Shown: in pieces, positions 15,287 to 22,221 of the stretch | How the letters are laid out: each line of letters opens with the position of its first letter | How positions within the stretch are numbered: the stretch's first letter is position 1 | Source: JAWXCM01 sp034408745 | Lineage (GTDB): Bacteria > Acidobacteriota > Terriglobia > Bryobacterales > Bryobacteraceae | Direction of reading: 5' to 3' | DNA: 51,585 nucleotides | Assembly: GCA_034408745.1 (NCBI GenBank) | Contig: JAWXCM010000023.1 | Span: 1-51,585, forward strand | Position numbers and translations under genes: made by a program | The notes under the pieces: generated by a model | What the model was told of the DNA's origin: nothing | What the model saw: only the letters and a program-made list of their open reading frames with translations | Databases searched by the model: none

Positions 15287-17347
15287 CTACTGAATCAGCC
15301 CGAGCGACTGTATCTTCAGCCCACTCGGAATCTCGTTATGCGCCAACACGTGAAGGTTCGGAAGGTTGGCTTCCAGATATTGCCGTACGAAGTACCGTGC
15401 TCCGGTGCTGACAATCAGCACCGCCGGGGCCTGTGGATTCTCCACGGTCCTCTGCACCTTCCCAATCAGGTCTCTTGCCGTTTGCGGTGCGAGTGCGGCC
15501 ACACTATTTAGTTCAGAATGCTCGACAGTCTTCTCAACGGAATGTTCAAGCGACGGGTCCAGGAAGAACGCTTTCAATTCACCGGTCCCTGAGAGTAGCG
15601 GCTTCACCAGCGTGCGCCGCAGTGCCTGCCTGACATACTCGGTCAACAGCACTGGATTGCGGGTAGTTCCCGCCGCCTCGCCGAGCGCCTCCACAATCGA
15701 CAGCCCGTCGCGAATCGAAACCTGCTCCCGCAGCAGATTCTGCAGCACGCGCTGCACCGCGGGCATGGTCAACAGCTTCGGCACCAGTTCCTCGACAGCC
15801 TTGGGCGAATCCGCTCCCACCCGGTCGAGAAATGCCTTCGTGTCCTGGCGCGTGAAGATCTCGTGGGAGTTGCGCCGCACCAGTTCAGTCAGATGCGTGC
15901 CCAGCACGTTCAGCGCATCCACCACCGTGTATCCGGCCTGACGCGCCGAGTCGGTTCGGTCCGCTGTAATCCACAGCGCCGGAAGACCGAACGCGGGCTC
16001 TTTTGTCTCGATACCATCCATCCCCGTCGCGCGAGGCGTCGGGATCGCCATCTCGCAGCCCTGCTTTAGTTCGAAACGTCCAGCCTCGCCGCCCTTGATC
16101 ATCAGCACATATTCGCGAGGCTTCAGCATCACGTTGTCGGTCACGCGGACTGGAGGCATGAGAAAGCCGCTTGTGCCCGCAAAATGCCGCCGGATGGCGC
16201 CGATCTTCTGGATCAGTGGTGAGCTCGCCCCGCCAGCCACCAGGCTGGCCAGTCCGCCGCCCACCTCAATCGACATCGCATCCACCTTCATCAGCGCTTC
16301 CAGATTTTCCTTCGGATTCGCCGTAGGAGCCGTGGCCGCGGCCGCCGCCTGCTGAGGCTTATTCTGCGCCTGCTTCATGCGATAGCCGAGCCAGCCAAGG
16401 CCAGCACCGAAACCCAGGAACGGAATGGTCGGCAGTCCTGGAAACAGCCCCAGTATCCCCAGCACGCCCCCGGCCAGCATCAGCGGCTCCGGCTTGCCGA
16501 ATACCTGCTTCTGGAACTCCGTCCCCAGGCGCTCCTCAGACGTAGCGCGCGTAACAATCAATGCGCCTGCGACGGAAATCATCAGCGCCGGAATCACGGT
16601 CACCAGGCCGTCGCCGATCGTCAGAATCGTGTAGGTCTGCAAGGCGCGGGGCAGTTCCATCCCGTGTTGCAGGACCCCGATCAGGAAGCCCGCGACAATG
16701 TTGATGGCGGTAATCAGAATCGAGGCCACAGCATCGCGCTGCGTGAACCTCGAGGCACCGTCCATCGCGCCGTAAAACTCAGCCTCGGCTGCCAGCTCCC
16801 GCCGCCGCTTCCGAGCCTCGGTCTCGTCGATCAGACCCGAGTTCAAGTCCGCGTCGATCGACATCTGCTTGCCGGGCAACGCATCAAGGGTGAACCGCGC
16901 AGTCACTTCCGATATGCGGACGGCGCCATGGTTGATCACCACATACTGAATGGCAATCAGCACCAGGAAGATCACCACGCCGACGATGTAGTTGCCGCCC
17001 ACAACAAAGTTGCCGAAGGCTTCAATGACATGTCCGGCGGCACTCGTACCAGTGTTGCCGTTCAGCAGAATCAGCCTCGACGAGGAGATATTGAGCGCCA
17101 GCCGAAAAAGCGTCAGCAACAGCAGAGTGGTGGGGAAGACGGTGAAGTCGGTCGGCTTCAGGAGGTACATCGATACCATCAGCACAACCACCGACAGCAT
17201 GATGTCGCACACAATCAGCAGGTCGAGCAGGATGGACGGCAGCGGCGTGATCATCGCCAGGATGATCGCCAGCACGCCCATCGGCACCAGCATCTCGGCC
17301 CAGTTGTTTACCGGTAGTTTGAGTGTGGTTGAGTTGCTTTCTGCCAA
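15287..17347 (-). CDS. flhA: Flagellar export gate protein FlhA
   Basis: FlhA forms the cytoplasmic export ring of the flagellar type III apparatus. The 686-residue product has about eight transmembrane segments in the first ~330 residues and the conserved loop 'LDALPGKQMSIDADLNSGLI'. A Gln/Ala-rich linker (near 'QAAAAATAPTANPKE') leads to a soluble C-terminal domain with the conserved PPVRVTDNVMLKPREYVL segment and a C-terminal tail that ends near 'IPSGLKIQSLGLIQ'. The length is normal. It lies between flhB and flhF with 6 and 10 bp gaps. Confidence 0.97.
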   Translation of the reverse strand: MAESNSTTLKLPVNNWAEMLVPMGVLAIILAMITPLPSILLDLLIVCDIMLSVVVLMVSMYLLKPTDFTVFPTTLLLLTLFRLALNISSSRLILLNGNTGTSAAGHVIEAFGNFVVGGNYIVGVVIFLVLIAIQYVVINHGAVRISEVTARFTLDALPGKQMSIDADLNSGLIDETEARKRRRELAAEAEFYGAMDGASRFTQRDAVASILITAINIVAGFLIGVLQHGMELPRALQTYTILTIGDGLVTVIPALMISVAGALIVTRATSEERLGTEFQKQVFGKPEPLMLAGGVLGILGLFPGLPTIPFLGFGAGLGWLGYRMKQAQNKPQQAAAAATAPTANPKENLEALMKVDAMSIEVGGGLASLVAGGASSPLIQKIGAIRRHFAGTSGFLMPPVRVTDNVMLKPREYVLMIKGGEAGRFELKQGCEMAIPTPRATGMDGIETKEPAFGLPALWITADRTDSARQAGYTVVDALNVLGTHLTELVRRNSHEIFTRQDTKAFLDRVGADSPKAVEELVPKLLTMPAVQRVLQNLLREQVSIRDGLSIVEALGEAAGTTRNPVLLTEYVRQALRRTLVKPLLSGTGELKAFFLDPSLEHSVEKTVEHSELNSVAALAPQTARDLIGKVQRTVENPQAPAVLIVSTGARYFVRQYLEANLPNLHVLAHNEIPSGLKIQSLGLIQ

Positions 17348-17353
17348 GTCCCT

Positions 17354-18415
17354 TTACCCCGCAATTGAGCGATTTCCCGTAATGCGATACACATAAGCCA
17401 GAACCTCCGCCACAGCGCGGTAAAAATCGGGAGGGATATCGCGTCCTACATCCACAGATCCATATAGTGCGCGCGCCAGCGGCGGATTCTCTACAATCGT
17501 TACGCCATTTTCGCGAGCCACTTCGCGGATCCGGGCCGCCAGGTAGTTCCGACCCTTCGCCACCAGCTTCGGCGCGCTCATGCTCGCCGGGTCATAGCGA
17601 ATCGCCACCGCGTAATGCGTCGGGTTCACGATAACGGCCGTGGCCGTCGGTACATCCTGCATCATGCGGCGGCGCAACAAATCGCGCCGTAACCTGCGGA
17701 TTCGACCCTTAATCTGCGGGTCGCCCTCGCTCTCCTTGTGCTCGTCCCGAATCTCCTGCTTGCTCATCTTCAACTGGTCGGTGTACAGCAGCCGTTGCCG
17801 CATCCCTTCCACCACACCGAACAGCAGCAGGATCATCGTCGATTTCCACAGCACCCCGGAAGCCGCGGCCGCGATCTGCACAATGCCCGTACGAACCGGC
17901 GACAGCGGCAGCATCAGCAGCATGGGAAGCTGCTCCCGCGCCACCGCCCAGATGATCCACAACAGCACCATCAGCAAAAGCAGCGCCTGGATTGCGTGCG
18001 GAAAGTTCTGCTTCGGAATCTCCTTCAGCCGGTTGAGCGGGTTCAGCCTGTTGAAGTTGGGCGACAGCGCACCCAGATGGATGCCGAAGTTGGTTGTCCC
18101 CAGCTGCAGCAACAGCGTGAGGCCGGCCACGATCCCCGCTGCTGCTCCCAGAGGCAGAAACGCGCCCATCACCAGCCGCCGGGCATGGTGAATCAGGTCC
18201 ACCTGCGTCCAGTCGCGCCGAAAGCTGGCCAGCAGCACCTCGCGCATCCCCTGCTGCGACAGCTCCCACCAGCCCGGCATCGCGCGGCTGACAATCAGCA
18301 CCACAATGAAAAACTGCAGCGCGCCGACCAGCTCCTTTGCCGCGGGGAACTGGCCCTTTTCGCGCGCTTTGTGCAGCTTTTGCTGGGTGGGTTGCTCAGT
18401 GCGATTGTCGGACAT
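17354..18415 (-). CDS. flhB: Flagellar export substrate-specificity switch protein FlhB
   Basis: FlhB switches export from rod/hook to filament substrates after autocleavage. The 353-residue product has four transmembrane segments in the first ~215 residues, then a cytoplasmic domain with the autocleavage motif NPTH ('TATAVIVNPTHYAVAIRYDP'). All four residues needed for cleavage are present. The start overlaps the fliR stop by 20 bp. Its partner in the switch, FliK, is at the head of the same run. Confidence 0.97.
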   Translation of the reverse strand: MSDNRTEQPTQQKLHKAREKGQFPAAKELVGALQFFIVVLIVSRAMPGWWELSQQGMREVLLASFRRDWTQVDLIHHARRLVMGAFLPLGAAAGIVAGLTLLLQLGTTNFGIHLGALSPNFNRLNPLNRLKEIPKQNFPHAIQALLLLMVLLWIIWAVAREQLPMLLMLPLSPVRTGIVQIAAAASGVLWKSTMILLLFGVVEGMRQRLLYTDQLKMSKQEIRDEHKESEGDPQIKGRIRRLRRDLLRRRMMQDVPTATAVIVNPTHYAVAIRYDPASMSAPKLVAKGRNYLAARIREVARENGVTIVENPPLARALYGSVDVGRDIPPDFYRAVAEVLAYVYRITGNRSIAG

Positions 18416-19172
18416 ATTCCTGAATCACTCCCACCACACGGGCGCTTTGTTGTACGTACAGCTGTGGGAAAACGGTCAGCAGAGAGCTCAGCAGCAGCAG
18501 CGCCGCCAGCATCTTTAGCGGAAACGAAAGGCCGATGATCTGCATCTGCGCGCTCACCCGGCCAACCACGCCCATCACCAGGTCCACAAGAAACAGCAGC
18601 CCGATGACCGGCAGGGCAAGCCGGGCCGCCAGCACGAACGACTCCGCCCCGAGCCGGATCAGCGCCTGCGCCATCGACGGATGCAGGATAAATGTGCCAA
18701 CGGGACACGTGTCCAGACTCCGCGCCAGCAGCCGTATCACGATTCCATCCATGCCCGTCGTGAAGAAGAGCAACCCGGCCGCGAGTTGGGCGAAGATCTG
18801 CAGGATGCCGGAATCGGCCTGCGTGTTGGGATCGAACGTCGACGCAAAGGAGTAGCCTGCCTGCACGCTTAACGCCTGCGCGCCAATCACGAAGATCTCG
18901 GCGAGCCACGCTGTTGCCAGTCCGACAAACAGGCCGAGCGCGGCCTCGCCTACCGCCCACGCCACCAGCTGCGACACCGTCGGCACCGCGTCGATCCGCG
19001 GCCAGTGCGATTGCAGCGCGATAGTGCATCCGACTGCAAACGCGACCCGGGCGACCGTAGGTCCTGCCTGCGCTCCCGGCCACGGCAGAAACACGAACAT
19101 GCCCGTGAACCTGAGCAGTGTCAGGCCAAACCCCATCAGCAGCGTTAAGGGAATGCTCAGCTCAGCGTGCAT
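18396..19172 (-). CDS. fliR: Flagellar export gate protein FliR
   Basis: FliR is a membrane component of the FliPQR export channel. The 258-residue product has six hydrophobic segments and family-typical stretches such as 'AQALSVQAGYSFASTFDPNT' and 'PVIGLLFLVDLVMGVVGRVS'. I choose the ATG at 19172 (MHAELSIPL): this leaves an 11-bp overlap with fliQ. An opening nine residues earlier would overlap more and adds no family sequence. It overlaps flhB by 20 bp, so translational coupling across fliQ-fliR-flhB is likely. Confidence 0.94.
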   Translation of the reverse strand: MHAELSIPLTLLMGFGLTLLRFTGMFVFLPWPGAQAGPTVARVAFAVGCTIALQSHWPRIDAVPTVSQLVAWAVGEAALGLFVGLATAWLAEIFVIGAQALSVQAGYSFASTFDPNTQADSGILQIFAQLAAGLLFFTTGMDGIVIRLLARSLDTCPVGTFILHPSMAQALIRLGAESFVLAARLALPVIGLLFLVDLVMGVVGRVSAQMQIIGLSFPLKMLAALLLLSSLLTVFPQLYVQQSARVVGVIQEYVRQSH

Positions 19173-19431
19173 GCTTCGCCAAATCGCCGAACAGCACAAT
19201 CGTGTAAGCCACCAGCCGCGACGTCATCCACGGCAACAGGATTAATAAGCCGGCCAGGAACACCGCCAGCCGCGGAATCGTGCTGAACGCCGAATCCTGC
19301 AGCGACGTGACGATCTGGATCAAATTGATCACAACACCGACTACGAACGCGATCAGCAGCAGCGGCGCGGAGATCCACATGGCGGTCATCAACGCGCCTC
19401 GGATGAGTTGAATGGCGGATTCGGGTGTCAT
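19162..19431 (-). CDS. fliQ: Flagellar export gate protein FliQ
   Basis: FliQ is the small two-helix subunit of the FliPQR channel. The 89-residue product starts with MTPESAIQLIRGALMTAM and has two transmembrane segments (~residues 13-38 and ~52-77), with the conserved 'GVVINLIQIVTSLQDSAFST' between them. The size matches the family. It lies 1 bp downstream of the fliP stop and overlaps fliR. Confidence 0.95.
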   Translation of the reverse strand: MTPESAIQLIRGALMTAMWISAPLLLIAFVVGVVINLIQIVTSLQDSAFSTIPRLAVFLAGLLILLPWMTSRLVAYTIVLFGDLAKHAR

Positions 19432-19432
19432 G

Positions 19433-20143
19433 TCAGTAGAAACTCTTCATCAGCGAACCCACAACCAGGTTCCAGCCGTCCACCAGCACGAACAGCAGAA
19501 TCTTGAAGGGTGCGGAGATCATCACAGGCGGCAACTGCACCATGCCCACCGTCAGCGTGACCGATGCGACCACCAGGTCGATGATCAGGAAGGGCAGGAA
19601 CAGCACGGCGCCGATCTGGAAGCCGGCCTTCAGCTCGGACAAAATGTAGGCGGGAATCAACACAGTCAGACTCAGCTCCGAGGCATTCCGTGGAGTCGGA
19701 GCTTTGGTGATCTCGACGAACAGCCGCACGTCTTTCTCGCGGACGTACTTCACCAGAAACGTTTTCAGCGGTGCCGATGCGGCGTCAAAAGCCTGCTCTG
19801 CATTGAGCTGCCCCTTCTCCATCGGCTGCCAGGCTTTTGAGTAAATCTCCATCCCGACCGGCTGTACAATCACCATGGAAAGGAACAACGCCAGTCCGAC
19901 CATTACCTGATTCGAAGGCGCGGTCTGAGTGCCCAGAGCCTGCCGAAGAAAGTGCAGCACGATGGTGATCCGCAGGAACGGCGTAATGCACAGAATCGCC
20001 GCCGGAAGCAGGGTCAGCAGTGTCAGCGTGAGCGCGATCTGCATCGTCGTGCTCAGCGCTGGGCCGCCTTTGCCTCCCAGCTGCAGCGTGCCTTGTGCTG
20101 CCGCGCCAGCCGTCAGCAGCAATCCCAAAACCGCCGCCCTCAC
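19433..20143 (-). CDS. fliP: Flagellar export gate protein FliP
   Basis: FliP is the core subunit of the export channel. I place the start at the GTG at 20143, overlapping the fliO stop as GTGA, with GGGAGAAGA upstream. The 236-residue protein then begins with a cleavable-looking hydrophobic segment (VRAAVLGLLLTAGAAAQG), as FliP usually does. Conserved features include 'ITPFLRITIVLHFLRQALGT' and the C-terminal 'PPVMISAPFKILLFVLVDGW'. A longer open frame to 20323 only covers the neighbour fliO out of frame. Confidence 0.95.
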   Translation of the reverse strand: MRAAVLGLLLTAGAAAQGTLQLGGKGGPALSTTMQIALTLTLLTLLPAAILCITPFLRITIVLHFLRQALGTQTAPSNQVMVGLALFLSMVIVQPVGMEIYSKAWQPMEKGQLNAEQAFDAASAPLKTFLVKYVREKDVRLFVEITKAPTPRNASELSLTVLIPAYILSELKAGFQIGAVLFLPFLIIDLVVASVTLTVGMVQLPPVMISAPFKILLFVLVDGWNLVVGSLMKSFY

Positions 20144-20406
20144 GACTCTTCTCCCAATACTTTCATCGAGCAGCCACCCGGGCCGCTCGATACCAGCATC
20201 ATTTTTCCATCGACACGAACCAGGTGCAGCGAAATGCCCGGAGAGAGAGCGATCCTTTCCACTGCTTCCATCCGCCGCGGCCTGCCGCGAGAGAGCGCAG
20301 AAAAGCCGCTTACCCGCGCCCATCCGCGCTTTTGCAGTACTACCAGCGTGCCACCAAGACCCGCGACAACCAGCAGCGCAACCGTCAAACCCTGGAGAAC
20401 ATCCAT
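20140..20406 (-). CDS. fliO: FliO-like flagellar export protein
   Basis: FliO assists FliP assembly. The 88-residue product has one N-terminal transmembrane helix ('LTVALLVVAGLGGTLVVLQ') and a short cytoplasmic domain with the FliO pattern 'MEAVERIALSPGISLHLVRV' followed by 'MMLVSSGPGGCSM'. The ATG at 20406 has AGGA 6 nt upstream; a TTG at 20424 would add six residues. It lies between fliN and fliP, the usual position. Confidence 0.88.
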   Translation of the reverse strand: MDVLQGLTVALLVVAGLGGTLVVLQKRGWARVSGFSALSRGRPRRMEAVERIALSPGISLHLVRVDGKMMLVSSGPGGCSMKVLGEES

Positions 20407-20439
20407 ATTCCTGTAAACCCTCAAACAGGAAAGTAGGAT

Positions 20440-20700
20440 TTATCCGTAGTTCTTCTCACCAAAATCTGATAGGCGGGCGGCGAGCATGTTGTCGATGACG
20501 ATAAGCTCGCCCTGAGAGATGGGTTGGCCGCTCACGCTGACGTCCACGCTTTCGCCCGCGGCACGGCACGTCCGGAGCACCGTGCCGGCTTCGAGCCCCA
20601 GAATTTCTTCCACCGTGAGCTTGACGCACGGTATTCGAGCCTCCAGCAGGAGAGGCACATTCGACAAATGCGCCAGCTCCTGCCGCAACAGATCGTCCAT
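20440..20700 (-). CDS. fliN: Flagellar motor switch protein FliN (short form)
   Basis: FliN forms the lower part of the C-ring and docks FliH during export. The 86-residue product is almost only the SpoA domain, with 'VPLLLEARIPCVKLTVEEIL', a conserved 'LEAGTVL' and 'ISQGELIVIDNMLAARLSDF'. It sits between flgE and fliO, in the same operon as the export gate. A second SpoA protein with an extra N-terminal domain is encoded at 6039-6893, so this genome appears to hold both a short FliN and a FliY-like form. Confidence 0.93.
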   Translation of the reverse strand: MDDLLRQELAHLSNVPLLLEARIPCVKLTVEEILGLEAGTVLRTCRAAGESVDVSVSGQPISQGELIVIDNMLAARLSDFGEKNYG

Positions 20701-20711
20701 TGTTTAGCCTC

Positions 20712-21932
20712 CTACCGCTTCAGGTTCAGGGTTTCCTGGGTGAGCTCGTCGGTGGTCGTGATCACGCGCGAATTCGCCTGATACCCGCGCTGGTAAACGA
20801 TCAGATTCGTGAATTCGCGGGCGATGTCGACGGTCGACGCCTCCAGCGCGTTCGCCTTTACCTTGCCGCGGCCTCCGGTTTCCGCCGTTCCGTACACCGG
20901 AGAGGCGCTGCCTTCGCCGACCTTGAAGTTGTTGTCACTAGCCGACGTCAGGGACGACGGGTTCAGCACCAGAGCGATCGCGAGCTTCGCGATTTCCTTC
21001 TCCTGGCCGTTGGCAAACCGCGCCATCACGCGACCGCCATCGGCCATACCCACCGACGTGATTTCCGCCGCCGCATACCCGTTCTGATCGGTCCTGGAGA
21101 CAGCCGAGGCCTGAGCGAACTGGGTCATGGTCGGTGCCCCCGCGGTGTCGTACAGATTCCAGTTGATCTTGATGTCGGCCGCTTTGTTCGCCAGCGGCGT
21201 TACCGTCAGCGCGATCGGGCTGCCCGCCAGTGCCGGCGCGGTCAGTTTCCCAGACGAATCGAAGTCGAACGTGGTGCTGGGTGCGCTCGCGAAGATCGAT
21301 TTCGGTACGCCGGTCCCGCCAATGTCCGTGGCCGGGACCAGGATGTCGTAGTTCCACTTGTTATCGGTGTTCTTGGTGAACTGGAAGGTCAGCGTGTGCC
21401 GTGCTCCCAGAGAGTCGACAACTTCGACTGGTGTCGAGAATTTGTCACCGACAGCGGCGGTCGCATTCAGATTGGCGATCACGTTGACCGCGGTAGTCGG
21501 CGTGGCGGCTACGGCGCCAGTCGGCACCTGAATCGACGAAAGACCTGCGCTGGTGTATTGCTGGACCTTCTCACCGGTCACGGTCACGACGTTGCCGGAC
21601 GCGTCCAGCTGAAAGCTGCCATCGCGCGTAAACATCTTGTTGCCCGCCGCGTCGGTAACGACGAAGAACCCGCTGCCCTGCAGAGCAGTATCCAGCGGAC
21701 CCGACGAACTTTGAATCGCACCCTGGCTGAAGTTGCGGACCGTCGCCACGCGCCCAACGCCCATGCCCGTTTCCGAGTGTCCGGACATGGATTGAGCGAC
21801 GACGTCTTTGAAAGCAACATCCATCGCCTTATAGCCCGTCGTGTTAACGTTCGCCAGATTGTGGCCGACCGTGTCCACGGCTGCCGAGTGTGCTTTCAGT
21901 GCGGACAGTGCCGCAGAGAAGGAATTAAACAT
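20712..21932 (-). CDS. flgE: Flagellar hook protein FlgE
   Basis: FlgE is the structural subunit of the hook. The 406-residue protein has the rod/hook N-terminus ('AALSALKAHSAAVDTVGHNL' followed by ANVNTTGYK), a central region with the usual hook domains ('GSGFFVVTDAAGNKMFTRDG'), and the C-terminal 'TNLIVYQRGYQANSRVITTT'. The length is typical of a hook protein without large insertions. It overlaps flgD by 8 bp and is followed 11 bp later by fliN. Confidence 0.95.
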   Translation of the reverse strand: MFNSFSAALSALKAHSAAVDTVGHNLANVNTTGYKAMDVAFKDVVAQSMSGHSETGMGVGRVATVRNFSQGAIQSSSGPLDTALQGSGFFVVTDAAGNKMFTRDGSFQLDASGNVVTVTGEKVQQYTSAGLSSIQVPTGAVAATPTTAVNVIANLNATAAVGDKFSTPVEVVDSLGARHTLTFQFTKNTDNKWNYDILVPATDIGGTGVPKSIFASAPSTTFDFDSSGKLTAPALAGSPIALTVTPLANKAADIKINWNLYDTAGAPTMTQFAQASAVSRTDQNGYAAAEITSVGMADGGRVMARFANGQEKEIAKLAIALVLNPSSLTSASDNNFKVGEGSASPVYGTAETGGRGKVKANALEASTVDIAREFTNLIVYQRGYQANSRVITTTDELTQETLNLKR

Positions 21933-22221
21933 TTGTTTCTCCTGGGTTCGATGTGGTGGTTTCGGTCGGCTTTAGTGCCGCCGCGATGTCTTGTAAGTCG
22001 GTACGCATCCCGATCGTTTGCTCCAGTTGGGTAAACTGCGCAAGCTGGCTCAGAAACTGCACTCCGTCGGTCGGATTGAGCGGATCCTGATTCTTCACCT
22101 GCGCGACCAGCAACTGCAGGAACGCGTCCTTGGTAACCTCGGAGTTCTTCTTTGCTGCTGCGGCACCGGTAGCGGCATCTGCGCCGTACGTGCTGCTGGC
22201 CGCGCCTGTCTTGTCAATCAT
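21925..22221 (-). CDS. flgD: Short hook-capping protein FlgD
   Basis: FlgD caps the growing hook. The 98-residue product contains the conserved FlgD N-terminal region 'KDAFLQLLVAQVKNQDPLNP' followed by 'FLSQLAQFTQLEQ' and ends soon after. The C-terminal Tudor-like and fibronectin-like domains of classical ~220-residue FlgD are absent. There is no frameshift visible: the stop overlaps flgE in a tidy way, and the short form may be natural. It overlaps the fliK stop by 8 bp. Confidence 0.92.
   Translation of the reverse strand: MIDKTGAASSTYGADAATGAAAAKKNSEVTKDAFLQLLVAQVKNQDPLNPTDGVQFLSQLAQFTQLEQTIGMRTDLQDIAAALKPTETTTSNPGETNV

Noticed and set aside
20700..22034. 444-codon open frame antisense to flgE
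   Set aside because: Arg/Gly-rich shadow of the hook gene. The sense frame is complete FlgE with both conserved ends.
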